From the NCBI GenBank assembly GCA_021292165.1, contig CM037877.1, forward strand, positions 29,648,197 through 29,712,196: a stretch of DNA of 64,000 nt, written 5' to 3'. Numbering within the stretch: the first letter of the stretch is position 1; every line of letters starts with the position of its first letter. Both the position numbers and the translations under genes were made by a program. The notes beneath the pieces are model-generated. The model did not search any database. It had not been told where the DNA came from and worked only from the letters and a program-made list of their open reading frames with translations. This document shows, piece by piece, positions 43,155-53,639 of the stretch. The stretch is from Shinisaurus crocodilurus (lineage: Eukaryota; Chordata; Lepidosauria; Squamata; Shinisauridae).

Positions 43155-43870
43155 CAGGGCCGGCGCTACCGCTAGGCCAACTAGGCGGTTGCCTAGGGCG
43201 CGCGGCTGAAGGAGGGCGCGCGGCTGAAGAGGGCGCGGAAACGCTGCGCTCCTCTTCGCTGCCGCTGCGCCGCCCCCGCCAGGCCTCCGCCTCCCCACCC
43301 TCCTGCCTGCTGCCGCCGCGCCTCCCCTCGCTCGCCGCTGCGCTTCCCCCCGCCCACCGACCCACCTGCCCGCTCGCTCGCCGCTGCGCCTCCCCCCGCC
43401 CACCCGCTCGCTGCCGCTGCGCTTCCCCCCGCCCACCTACCCACCTGCCCGCCCGCCCGCCCGCCGCCCGCTCGCTCGCTGCCGCTGCGCCTCCCACCGC
43501 CATCACCACCCCCCCCAACCCCCCCGCCACCCCCCCAACCCCCCCGTCACCTACCTTCGTCTCGTCGCTTCCGGAGCCCCGCCCGCGTTGTTTTGGCGGG
43601 AGGAACCAGGGCAGAAGGGCTTAAACAGCCCTGTTGCCATGGTTTCCCCCGGCAAAAAACAGTGCGGGGGTCCCGTCGCGTCGCTTCAGGAGGAGGAGGA
43701 GGAGGAAGCAGCAGCAGGAGCAGCAGCCGCCGCCGCCGCCGCAGCCAGGGCGGGGGGGGAAGGTAGGCTGGTGGTGGCGGCGCAGGTTTTTTTTCCTCTT
43801 CTCCTTTGGAGAGGGGGGGGGGCTAAATATTTTTTCGCCTGGGGCGCCAAACTGCCCTGCACCGGTCCTG
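43155..43870 (+). mobile_element. hAT-type element with GC-rich interior, perfect TSD agtaagac
   Basis: 8-bp duplication agtaagac at 43147-43154 and 43871-43878. Ends CAGGGCCGGCGCTACC and CTGCACCGGTCCTG. The interior is extremely CpG-rich (43190-43780) with repeated 'ctcgctgccgctgcg' and 'cgcccgcccgc' blocks and an Ala/Pro-coding-like tract, which yields long open frames (for example 43109-43624) that are compositional artefacts. A short '...gtcgcgtcgcttc...' near 43672 resembles the unit at the window's left edge. Confidence 0.92.
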
Positions 43871-43915
43871 AGTAAGACTTACACCCAGGTAAGTGTGCAT
43901 AGGATTTCAGCCTCA
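43871..43915. repeat. 'gtgcaatc...' palindromic repeat, right part
   Basis: Continues 43098-43154 and ends 'gtgcataggatttcagcc'. Confidence 0.75.
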
Positions 43916-44382
43916 GCACTGTCTATTTTGAAAGATTTTGCACATGTTATTATTTAATAAGACCTGGACTCTAGCTGCAGCCCTGTTAGTTGTTTCTTGA
44001 TATAATATTTTATTCTTAAAAGTGGCTCGGAAATAAAACCTAGAAAAACAAATATTATAATGAGTATTATGCAAAATGCAAAGTACTATCTAATATACCC
44101 TCGTCTTAAATAGGCAAAAGCAAAAACTTTGGAGAGCAATTGCTTTGCATATCAACATCTCGTTCACTGATGAATAAAATCCAGTTCTCAGCAGATTTAT
44201 CTGTGACTGCTCCTTCTTTCAGATTTTTATAAATTAATAAACCCAGGGGTTTGGTTTGAAGCAAATCACTAGTGAGTCACAAATGCCTGGTTACCAAGCC
44301 AAGGGCAAGCAAATGTTGCTAAGGAAGCACCAAGAGGCTTTCAACCTGATTCTATGAACCACATGAGCTTAGCAACTGCCAC
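43916..44382. other. AT-rich non-coding stretch
   Basis: Nothing recognised. Confidence 0.3.
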
Positions 44383-44850
44383 CAGATCCAGGGGTGTATA
44401 ATCACAAAATTGAGCAGGTAAAGGTCTTTAAATATTTAGGCGTTGTCTTCCAAGCCAATGGAGGATGGAAGGCGTGTGCGAATTTTGTTAGCCAGACAGC
44501 CCACAGGAGTGCCAATGCCATACTAAACATTTTTCATACTGGAGGCATCCCTTATGTCCCAGCGGCAATAAAGCTTTTTAAGGCCAAAGTGATAACTAAA
44601 CTTTTGTACGGGGCAAAAAGTGGTCTATAATCCACCTTTACCTCTCTTGAAGTAGTCCAATCTTAATTTTTGAGGGCCTTTCTAATGTGGCCTTGCGCCT
44701 TGAGGCTGGACTTCAAAAGGTTGAAACCAGGGCTTGGTTTCTCCTTTGGCACCCTCACAAAGCATCCCCATGGCCTTTCCAGGACCTTACAGGAACTGTA
44801 TCCTTCTTTAATGGCAGAAACAAACTGCAGTTTGCGCCACTCTAGGCAGT
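44383..44850 (+). mobile_element. Non-LTR retrotransposon RT fragment, clade unassigned
   Basis: The frame at 44394-44630 reads 'KVFKYLGVVFQANGGW' and later 'AAIKLFKAKVITKLLYGAKS', the RT C-terminal pattern (FKYLG ... K...LLYGA). After a stop, 'LRAFLMWPCALRLDFKRLKP' follows in another frame. Inactivated by stops. Confidence 0.7.
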
Positions 44851-44885
44851 GCAGGTAGCCAAAGGAACTGTCGAACTGTCTACAC

Positions 44886-45022
44886 TGGCCTTCCCCCAAC
44901 CTGATCCCCTCCAGATGGTTTGGACTACAACTCCTTTCAACCCCAGCCAGCACAGCCGGTGCTCAGGAGTGATGGGAGTTGTAGTCCAAAACATCTGGAG
45001 TGCCCCAGTTTGGGGAAGGCTG
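44886..45022. mobile_element. hAT-type palindromic MITE, TSD gtctacac/atctatac
   Basis: 6/8 duplication (two transitions) at 44878-44885 and 45023-45030. Arms 'tggccttcccccaacctgat' and 'cagtttggggaaggctg'; inner arms 'ggactacaactcctttcaac' and 'ggagttgtagtcc'. Confidence 0.8.
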
Positions 45023-45030
45023 ATCTATAC

Positions 45031-45457
45031 CAACCCATGACTGGGCCGCAGACTGGCTTAAATTGGGTCGCACCAGCAGCAATACAGATATAGAGTGAAA
45101 ATATTAAAGGCGGGTCCAGGTCTGAGAAGGTTGAAGACTACCATGTATTCGTTGAAGACAACCATTGCAGAGAACGGGAACTGCGTGCTCAGGCAGGGCT
45201 CTACTAAAACGAGAGGGTAAGCCCCCTAACCACTTTCACACAGGCAAGTATCTCTGCTTTTTGTACCACCTAGTCTGATGGAGAGTTCTGGAGAACTCGA
45301 ACGCTTGCACATCTTTGTTAAATTTTGTGATATTTTTCCCCTCATGGATCAACACGACGATTTTTGTTTGTTCTTATTGTGCTCAGGGTCGTATCCTAGG
45401 AAACGCTCTGCTTCTTACCAGGTGCGCTGCTGCGTGCTCAGCACCAAACGACACACG
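45031..45457. other. Non-coding stretch
   Basis: Nothing recognised. Confidence 0.3.
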
Positions 45458-45465
45458 GTTGGGAC

Positions 45466-45674
45466 CGGCAGTGGCTGCTGGCTCCAGTCCAAGGTCCGTG
45501 GGGCGGCGTGTCCACTCCAGGTTGTAGTCTGAACTTTAAAGGAGCTATCCACAGTGTAGAACCTATTTTGGGGGTGGTGGGGGTTCAGCACCATGGATAT
45601 CTCCTTAAAAGTTCAGACTACAACCTGGAGTGGATACACTACCTCACTGACATTGGAGCCACCATCCTGCAGTG
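45466..45674. mobile_element. hAT-type palindromic MITE, perfect TSD gttgggac
   Basis: Duplication gttgggac at 45458-45465 and 45675-45682. 'gtgtccactccaggttgtag' pairs with 'ctacaacctggagtggatac', and 'aaaggagctatccacagtg' with 'caccatggatatctcctt'. 'ggctggtggctccaatgtca' family. Confidence 0.9.
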
Positions 45675-45682
45675 GTTGGGAC

Positions 45683-46123
45683 AGTCATCATGCAGCTATT
45701 TTTCCAAAATCAATGGCTCGTGTGAGCTGGATCAGGATGGCATGGGGAAGGGAGGCTCTAGGTCTTTGCCCCAGCCATGGTCTGGATCAGAATCAGACCC
45801 GCTCCTGCGCTCGCTATTCGCAGTGGAAGGAAAACGTCCATTAGCAACGATATGAGCTTTTCTCCCATCACAAACAGCAAGTGTGTGTGTATGTAGGACC
45901 TTGATTCTGAGTGGGACTGTTGTGGCAGCAAAGGATTAAAGCCCATTCCATGGTTCTGATCCAGTTCATCCCCCTCGGCTATTTTTTAAAAAAAATCTTG
46001 CACACCTAGCCAAGCCACGTCAAAAAGGTCACATGTAGTTTGGCCCCAATTTATTTGATCTGCACAGTGGATGGCACATATGTCAAAAATTGTTGCCACC
46101 TATAAGAAGTGAACGTTGTTTGT
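45683..46123. other. Non-coding stretch
   Basis: Nothing recognised. Confidence 0.3.
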
Positions 46124-46291
46124 ACGTGGCTCATGCTGGCTCAGCTTGTCTGAGCATGGAAAGCTAAGCAGGGTCAGGCCTGGTTATTACTTGGATGGGA
46201 GACCCCTCCTCTAGTTTCCTGCATTGAGCAGGGGGTTGGACTCGATGGCCTTATAGGCCCCTTCCAACTCGATGATCTATGAATCTATGAT
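46124..46291 (+). mobile_element. 5S rRNA-derived SINE with CR1 3' tail
   Basis: Best-preserved 5S part in the window: 'gaaagctaagcagggtcagg', 'cctggttattacttggatgg', 'gagacc', then the CR1 tail to 'ctatgaatctatgatg'. Confidence 0.95.
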
Positions 46292-46317
46292 GTTGACCAC
46301 TGTAAATGTATACAACA

Positions 46318-46646
46318 ACAGGGCAGTCGAACCTCTTCCAGACCAAGAGCCAAATTCAATTTTGGAGAAGCTCTTGGAGGCCACACTCCAGTGCTGGGCG
46401 GGAGCAGAGGCAAAGGGGTGGAACCAAAAATACTGTAACTTAAAGCTCTTGTTCTTGCTGCCTGGAATTAAGCCTTTGGAGAGGCATTTCAACCTTTTAG
46501 AATGGGGGGAAAACTGCACAAAACCAGGAAACAATTGGTGGTAGGGGAAAAGGGGGCAAGACCATGTGGGAAAACTCTGAAAGGCTGGGTTGGGACCCCA
46601 GGTAGGCTGGATTTGGCCCATGGGGCTTGGCTTCTAATCCCCTGGT
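46318..46646 (+). mobile_element. hAT-type element ('gccaaattc...' family)
   Basis: Begins 'cagggcagtcgaacctcttc' and ends 'ttctaatcccctg', an imperfect inverted end. Interior as in 20195-20590. No TSD seen. Confidence 0.65.
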
Positions 46647-46649
46647 GTA

Positions 46650-47115
46650 GGACATAAGCTTTGTGCACTGTGTTTCAAACTACCCAACCAGCAACAACTA
46701 TGGTTTGGGGACCTTGAGGCCATATTTAAAGAGATGCTGGCATAGAAATAGGATATTTGCAGCACTAGATGTTTGCTTAGCTTCAGTGAAAGTTTAGCAA
46801 GGAAAATATTATCATTGCATCCTGGGAGGTTCCTGTGCAAATAGATACTGAAATATATTTCCTTACTGGGATTAGAAGAACATATTTCAAAACATGGAAA
46901 GAAGTTTTCCAGCCCATGTTGGGTAGATGTTCCTTCTTTAGCTCTATTCTATTTTCCAGAGAAAACAAAGTTGAAGAACAAAGAAAATGGTATTTATTTT
47001 GTGTTTTTATTAAAAAAACATCCACTTGTTATTTATTAAAACCAATCACTGGTGTTTTTAAAAAGTCTGACAATGTTTCAATATATTCATTTGAAGTGCT
47101 TGGATATTTTATTTA
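46650..47115. other. Non-coding stretch
   Basis: Nothing recognised. Confidence 0.3.
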
Positions 47116-47116
47116 A

Positions 47117-47136
47117 TGGTGGTGGTGGTGGTGGTG

Positions 47137-47177
<41 letters not shown>
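47117..47177. repeat. Compound (GGT)n(ATT)n microsatellite
   Basis: The unit switches from GGT to ATT at about 47138. The poly-Asn and poly-Ile frames are artefacts. Confidence 0.9.
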
Positions 47178-47179
<2 letters not shown>

Positions 47180-48121
47180 CTATCATTTTTTGACTATATT
47201 TGGCAATTGTATATGTCAACATTTCCAGGCCTGCACCATAAATCATTGCTGGTCTCTCATCACAAATCCATTGAATTGTAAAATCTGTTGAACACATAAG
47301 CTTTATCTACACTTATTTATGTCAATGCTGAAAATTTTATAACATACCATTAAACTCCCAAGCCAAATCCATTCAGAGAGCATTGAAAGGAAGAGGTTTC
47401 TGTTAGACAAAGCGCGACTATAAGCTGCATCCACCCTAAGAGGAAGTGAAAGTTTAACTTGATTTTCAAGTAGTTCTAGCATTGCACAATGAGCACACAG
47501 TAATTTAAACAAAAATGTTTACCTTAGGCTCTGAAAAAATCCTTGCAATGTGATTTGCGTAGGCAACTTTTTCTTATCCTGCTGTTACATACCCTTCACA
47601 AGACAAACATGGCATGCAATGAAAATATTATCCATTCATTGCTCCCGGAGCTTTGTGCAACTCCCCACCCTCCGGGCATCTTCTAAGGGCATAAAGTGAG
47701 AGAGATACAAATGGCTTCTGCAAAGGCAAACATGGTTAGGTCATCAGGAACAGCTCTGCTAAGCTGCTATAAAACAGGCTCTTTCTACTATTACAACACT
47801 GAGAACTGGTGTCTGAGTTTTCTTGTTTTCCTTTTCCCTCCCCATCCTTTTTTTCCTTTTGTGTCATGTCTTTTTTTAGATTTTAATCCTGAGGGCAGGG
47901 ACTGTCTTGTTTTTATTGAACTGCAGTCTACTTGGGGAACCTTTCTGTCTGAAGAATCTCAGCAGCACAAAGAAGTATTTATGACCATGAATGGAGAGAT
48001 CACTGTAAAATGTATCTGCACTTGTTGACATAGTACTTTCACCAGAAAACTGCAGGCAGGCATATGCCGGAAGGCTATTGTGTAGTATCATTTGTCATCG
48101 GTGAACCTGTGCTGGGACATA
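47180..48121. other. Non-coding stretch
   Basis: T-rich with no repeat recognised. The longest frame is 110 codons (47696-48028), without a domain. Confidence 0.35.
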
Positions 48122-48196
48122 ACAGTGCAATCCTATGCATGGCTACACAGAAATGAGGCTGTTCAATGGCACATACTCTCAGGTAAGTTTGTATAG
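48122..48196. repeat. 'gtgcaatc...' palindromic repeat, left part
   Basis: 'acagtgcaatcctatgcatg' to 'tctcaggtaagtttgtatag'. The right part, 'gtgtataggattgcagcc', resumes at 48532. Confidence 0.8.
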
Positions 48197-48531
48197 CAGG
48201 GGTATAGAACCGCAGGCCCAGGGGCCAAATCAGCCTTCTAGGGGTCCCCAGAAGGCCCCACCTCTTCCCTTGGCCACACCCCCTTTCCCCTGACCACTGA
48301 CCATTGGTTGGTTTCCCGGCTTTTGTGCATCCCCCCCCCCCCGCATTCTAAAGGTTGGAATGCCTCTCCTAAGGCTTGGTTTCTGGCAGGAAGAGCTTTA
48401 AGCTACAATATGCTGCCATTTTGCTCCTACCCCGTTTTCCTTCAGCCGCCACCAACCACTGGAATGCCGCCCCTGAGAGCTTCTCTAAAACAGAATTTGG
48501 CCCTCGGGCTGAAAGATGTTCTGCACACCTA
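48197..48531 (-). mobile_element. hAT-type element, TSD ttgtatag/gtgtatag
   Basis: 7/8 duplication at 48189-48196 and 48532-48539. Begins CAGGGGTATAGAACC and ends GTTCTGCACACCTA. Reverse relative of the 20.2- and 46.3-kb copies ('attctaaaggttggaatgcc', 'gagagcttctctaaaacaga', 'atttggccctcgggct'). Confidence 0.88.
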
Positions 48532-48654
48532 GTGTATAGGATTGCAGCCAAATCTAAAGCCTGCTCCAACCTGTATGTGGGTAGAATATGTCACTTTATA
48601 GACATATGACAGTTGTGCTGTGACAGGCCTCAGAATCAGAGCCCAGTTACAACA

Positions 48655-48860
48655 TTGGTATGCCAGCCATGGCTGGTGGCTCCAATGTCCACAGGTGGTG
48701 TATCCGCTCCGGCTTCAGTCTGAACTGAAAGGAGCTATCCATAGTACTGAACCTATTTTGGTGTTATGGTTCAGCACTATGGATAGTACCTTAAAAGTTC
48801 AGACTAAAACCTGGAGTGGATACACCACCCCACTGACATTAGAGCCACCGGCCTCCACTG
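48655..48860. mobile_element. Palindromic MITE ('ggctggtggctccaatgt' family)
   Basis: 'ggctggtggctccaatgtcc' pairs with 'tgacattagagccaccggcc', and 'aaaggagctatccatagtac' with 'gcactatggatagtacctt'. TSD not resolved. Confidence 0.8.
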
Positions 48861-49290
48861 CGATCTCTCCCCTACTAACTGGAGGGTTTGAGCGCAGCAG
48901 CAGCCTGGGTTGGAACTTTTCCTAGATCAAGAGATTGCATGCCCTTTTATCCCACCTTTCATGCTCTTGTAGCCAAGCCCTGATCACACCCAAAGCATAC
49001 CCACATGATACTTCTGTAGGCCAGCTGATCTTCTCTTGACCACTTCGCTGAGTCACACAATGCTCTTGCAGGTCAGCTGCCACCTGGCTGAGTCACAAGA
49101 TGGCACAAGCCCATCATCACAAATGTTCCGTGTGTGCGTGTGTGCGTGTGTGTGTACGCGCGCACATTTTTGACGCATGGATTCGCCCCTTCCCCAAAGA
49201 GACTAATCCTTCATTATTATTTTTGGATGGTTCTTTAACTTGACCTCTAAATCGACAAATTGATTAAACTGACTGATTGATTACATCAAG
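48861..49290. other. Non-coding stretch with (GT)n
   Basis: (GT)n/(GC) run at 49131-49166. Nothing else recognised. Confidence 0.35.
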
Positions 49291-49380
49291 GGTGTGGAAC
49301 CTCCGGTTTGGACTAAGGACCAAAATGCGGCCTTCTTGGAGTCCTAATCTGGGCCTCTGGAGTTCTCCAGAAGGCCATAC
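49291..49380 (-). mobile_element. hAT-type element end fragment
   Basis: 'gggtgtggaacctccggttt' and 'gccttcttggagtcctaatc' match the start of the 48.2-kb element. Confidence 0.5.
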
Positions 49381-49385
49381 CCCAG

Positions 49386-49597
49386 AAGTAGCTGGTAGCT
49401 CCAATGTCAGTAGGGCGGTGTATCCAATCCAGGTTCCAGGTAGAACTTGAAAGGAGCTGTCCATGGTGCTGAACCTATTTTGGGTTGGGTTGGGTGGGTT
49501 CAGTACCATGGATAGGTCCTTAAAAGTTCTGACTAAGACCTGGAGTGGATACACCGCCCTACTGACATTGGAGCCACCCCAGCCTCCACTAGCCTTT
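49386..49597. mobile_element. Palindromic MITE ('ggctggtggctccaatgt' family)
   Basis: 'ctggtagctccaatgtcagt' pairs with 'actgacattggagccacccc', with the centre 'gaacctattttgggttggg'. Confidence 0.8.
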
Positions 49598-49599
49598 GC

Positions 49600-50327
49600 C
49601 TCAGGCAGCAACGTGTTTTGGGTCTGGTAAGGTGCCACTCTTGTCAGGACTACCTCATTCCTTGTCGTTCAGGCCCCACATAGCCATGAATTTCCCCTGC
49701 TTCAGGCATTAATATTACAGCACAGAACTGGAATCACGTTCAGCATCATTACTAAAAGTCCAGAGATAAGAAACTGTAAGCAACACACTCCCATGTGATG
49801 TCTCCTTGCCGAACACGGAAAATATTATAAATCCAAACATTCCAACAATTCCAAAATTGGTATGTCTCATTAAAAAAACACACACCAAAGCACCAAACCC
49901 AGATGTAGAAAATGATAACCAATGTAATATCTCAAGTTGGGAAAATAATTTCATTTTTTTTCCTATATGAAAAGTAATATTAAAAAAAAACCTTAAACCC
50001 ACCATGCATAAATATAATGAATAATAAGCTAACGTGATTTTGGTTACGGCTTTACAGGTCAAGACAAAATGGTCACAATGTCGGCATCTGATTTTAAAAA
50101 GTGACAGTGGTTTATGCTAAGGATGCCTAAATGTTTAGGACTATTGGTGGTGCATCCCAACCAATAGACCAACATGCAATAGAGAGGGCATTCAATCCAA
50201 TATTGAATTACAGTACTGTCTTTCGACTTGTATAATCCTGTTAAACTCGAGTTCCTGGGATTGGATTAGATGACAAAGCAGTCAGTCAGTTAACTAGCAG
50301 TGTTTCAGGCAGATTGATAGGCTGGTG
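49600..50327. other. Non-coding stretch
   Basis: AT-rich with nothing recognised; the longest frame is 115 codons, minus strand. Confidence 0.3.
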
Positions 50328-50600
50328 CAAATTTATTATTTATTTATTTGAAATAATTTTATGCCGCTCCTCAGCCAAAAAGACTCCCAGAGCAGCTTAC
50401 ATATAATCAATTAAACAAGACAGTCCCTGCCCGCAGGCTTACAATCTAAAAAGACAGGACACACAAAGAAAAAGAAATGGGAAAGGAAGGGGGGGGAACT
50501 AATTCTTCCGGCAGGGCTGGTGGAATGGCCCCGTGCTCCCTCTCATCTCCCTCTGTACAGCCTGCTGGGATGGCTGCCGGTGGTGACAGTTGAGGAGGGA
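50328..50600 (-). mobile_element. Interspersed repeat ('ccctgcccgcaggcttacaa')
   Basis: 'atgccgctcctcagccaaaa', 'tcccagagcagcttacatat', 'ccctgcccgcaggcttacaa' and 'tctaaaaagacaggacacac' form a repeat I recognise from squamate genomes. Probably a LINE 3' region in reverse; class uncertain. Confidence 0.5.
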
Positions 50601-50814
50601 ATGGAACGCAGTCAGGAGATTTACTGGCCAAAGTAATTTGCTGGTTGCCAGCACTACAAGTTGCCTCACTAAAGGTAATCTAAGTATTCGTGCAGAAAAT
50701 ACTTGCAATGAGGAAATCTTTTAGGTATGTTTATTAAATCAAACCAATGTTTATAATAATATTTCTTAGCATTTGTATTGTGATTTCAATTTTTTAGCGC
50801 ACGGCTTATTTTTT

Positions 50815-50908
50815 ACAGTGCAATCCTGTACATGTCTACTCAGAAGCAAGTCATATTGAATTCAGTGGAATGTACTCCCGTAAGTGAGTATAGGATTGCA
50901 TCCTTAAA
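50815..50908. repeat. 'gtgcaatc...' palindromic repeat, complete copy
   Basis: Intact order: 'acagtgcaatcctgtacatg', 'tctactcagaagcaagtcat', 'gtactcccgtaagtgagtat', 'aggattgcatcc'. Serves as the reference for the interrupted copies. Confidence 0.8.
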
Positions 50909-51107
50909 TCTTTAATCTGTTGCTCTGAGTAATAATTTTGCTGCTGGCTCCTTAATGTTTTTAATATTTTTAAAAGTTTTAAATGTTTAATATTACTTTG
51001 ATACTTTCATTTTTGAATTTTTTTGTTTGGTTATTTTGTTGTTGTTTTTGCTAGTGCTATTTATGATTGTAAACCCCCCTGAGGGGAGTTGCCAGTTGGG
51101 CAGTAGA

Positions 51108-51268
51108 TCCTCACAACATCCTCATAAGGTAGGCCAGTATTATTGTCCCAATATTGCAAAATTGAGATCTGAGGCTAAGAGAGAGTGACTCTCATGAGAT
51201 CATGGCAGAAGCAGCTTTTGAATCAGCAACATCCTGATTTGTAGTCTTACACTATATCGACTCTCCAA
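51108..51268 (-). mobile_element. MIR-like (CORE-SINE) relic
   Basis: 'cctcacaacatcctcataag', 'attattgtcccaatattgca', 'gatctgaggctaagagagag' and 'gcagaagcagcttttgaatc' follow the order of a reverse MIR consensus. Very diverged. Confidence 0.6.
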
Positions 51269-51269
51269 T

Positions 51270-51685
51270 CAAAACATTAAAATTACTTGCCAACCTAGCC
51301 AGAGTCTTAAATCAAATATTTATTGGCCATTTTCATGGACAGTTCTATTTTTAGTTTTAACATTTCCAAACTGCTCTTTGGAAAGGGTATTAGTGTCAAG
51401 GTCCCATTTTTTTCATGCACAAACGTACAGCTCTGCTTCTTTTCTTTCTTTAAAGATCAAAAGATCCCAGTCTATCATATGAATATTTGGCATTTGTGGG
51501 TCATAAATATGCATCAGCTGATTTCTAGATGACAACTCAGAGGTATGTTATTTCCAGCAGGAAAGCAAGTTCCTCAATTTGGATTCTTAACAACAACAAC
51601 AAAATTAGGCTAGTAACATTAATGAGTAGTTTTGTGAATGCAATTAAAAATGTGAAGAATCTTGATAAAGCACATGACCACTGCA

Positions 51686-51690
<5 letters not shown>
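51270..51690. other. Non-coding stretch
   Basis: Nothing recognised. Confidence 0.3.

Positions 51691-51722
<32 letters not shown>
51691..51722. repeat. (TC)n microsatellite
   Basis: Pure CT repeat of about 30 bp. Confidence 0.92.
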
Positions 51723-51723
<1 letters not shown>

Positions 51724-52109
51724 TCTTTCTTTCTTTGCTTGGGGCAAAGATTTTCCAAAGACCAGTTCATATCAGAGAGGAATAGTCTAGTTAACTAAGC
51801 AATCCCGTTTTCTGGTCAGAAATCCCCTTAGTGTAGATCCTGAGTGGTAGCCTGAGATCCTTCTGGCTGCCCAGCCTTTCCATGATGTAAAAGCATTTCA
51901 ACCAATCACTGCCAGGGGCTACATCAGCACCAAGAGTGACTCAAAATCCCTTAGTGAATTGCAATATAAATGGGAGACATTGGCAGATGATGGTGCATGG
52001 GACAAACTAGGCATGGTGGGTCAGCTGTCAACGTGTCTGCCCCAGTGACATATAATGTGTCAGGATTCAGGACTCTGATCTCCCCTCCTCAAGAGAAGAG
52101 CTTCCAATA
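51723..52109. other. Non-coding stretch
   Basis: Nothing recognised. Confidence 0.3.
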
Positions 52110-52114
52110 TAGAC

Positions 52115-52766
52115 TGTAAGGATCTGCTCAGCCAGCACAGTGCCGCAGCTCCACCTGGTGGCTGCTGTTCAGTTAGCAACCTGGCCAGCACCCCTCTCTT
52201 CGCAGGATCTGGCCCCATACCTCTAGCTGCTCTCAGGCCTGCTAATGTGGAGCAGCTGGGAGCTGCAGGAAGGCCTACTTAAGGGCCTCCTCCTGCCTCC
52301 AGCTTCTGTCACAGCAACATGATTCCTTATGCTGTCTGCAGCCAGCTCCTGACTGGCTGTGACCAGTGCTAGCCCTTGCCTTAACTATGCTTTGCCCTTG
52401 CCTGCTTCTGACCAATGTTTCTCACCTCTGGCCCTTCTCTGCCTGGTATGTGCCTGACTCTGGACCCAGCCTTTTGCCTCAGGCCCTTGCCTGACCTCTA
52501 TCTGCCTTCTGGACTTGCCTCTGACCTTTCTCTGAACTCTGTTTGGTCTCCTACTTTGCCTCTTGCTTCTGGCCCTCATCGGAACTTGGCTGCTTACTGG
52601 ACTTGCCTCCTGCCTCTGGCCCCCAACTTGCTTACTATGTGCTTTGACCTTGGCCAATTGGCCTGGCTTCTGGACTTGCTCACCCCTGGTCTGCTCCCAC
52701 CTCCATTGCCCCCTGGCCCCAGTGTTCCTGCTCAAGACCCTTGCTGCCCATGACCTGGATGTAACA
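52115..52766 (+). mobile_element. Solo LTR, perfect 5-bp TSD tagac
   Basis: Starts TGTAAGG and ends ATGTAACA. It is flanked by tagac at 52110-52114 and 52767-52771. A TATA-like 'ctacttaaggg' is at about 52278, then a pyrimidine-rich degenerate tandem of 'ctgcctctggccc'-like units (52380-52740). No internal gag or pol region adjoins it, so it is the recombination product of a full element. A 5-bp duplication fits Ty3/gypsy but some retroviral families share it. The long open frames here (52385-52735) come from the tandem. Confidence 0.88.
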
Positions 52767-52771
52767 TAGAC

Positions 52772-53639
52772 ATACTCTTAGATTAGGAAGAGGATTGGGC
52801 TCTAGAAGCACATCTGAAGGCCCCTACATCCTGAGACTCAACTTTCCCATAAAATGCCATGGGCCCATCCCCACTGTCTCTAGAAGAGGTTGTATTACCA
52901 TCTCAGACTCCAGCTCTGAAGCCACCATCACACTGCAGTCACCTCTGCTCCGTGTCATCATAGTCAAAGGCGTCTAAAGCAAGAAAGGTCACTTAAAAGG
53001 AGAAGGCCTCAATTTGGGGGTGGGGGGCAGAACCTAAATGTAGCCAAACACCTACTTAAGGCTCATTCAGAGTCTGCTGGTTGTTGGAGCAACATAGAAG
53101 TTAAGGCTGTCTGGATTCCAGCCCCACCAGGAACTCTCCATGGTGCTACTCATTTCTTGTTCTGCTTATCCAGAACCTGACCTTGGACTTGTCTGATCAT
53201 GCTTCTGGAACTTCCCCTCTGCTAATCCCCTACTGGGGCTGCATGTAAGCTAGACCCTTTTTTCAGCAGGGCTCTGCTGCCTCTGACAAGACCTAGAGCA
53301 GGAGTGGGGGTGAGGTCTATTCAAGAGCATGTGGGATAGTGGAGTGAAGCCTTCCTTCCTTCCCTTGTTGTGCTTTTTTTGTTTGAAGCAATTATCTCTC
53401 AGCCTAGCTCTGATACTAGAACTCAGCCAGTCTGCTTGACCTAATGGAGTACTGAGAGGGAAGTTATGAGAGAAGCAACTTTTGCTCACCTCCTGCATGT
53501 TTATGTTCTCAGAAATGGAGAGCAGCCATTGCTTCTCTGTCCCAAAATGCATTGCAAGGTGTAATCTGATATGTGTAACACCTACCACTGACTAATTGAG
53601 ACTGGGTCTATCGAAACTGCAGACTTCATGTGGCTACAA
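52772..53639. other. Non-coding stretch
   Basis: Nothing recognised. Confidence 0.3.

Noticed and set aside
43109..43624. 171-codon Pro/Ala/Ser-rich frame and 130-codon minus-strand frame
   Set aside because: Both lie mostly inside a hAT-type element with exact target duplications and extreme GC content; stop codons are rare there by composition.
46124..46200. Functional 5S rRNA gene
   Set aside because: Only the 3' half of 5S is present, it is fused to a CR1 tail and occurs five times dispersed.
52385..52753. Long frames on both strands (116 and 112 codons)
   Set aside because: They read the tandem units of a solo LTR.
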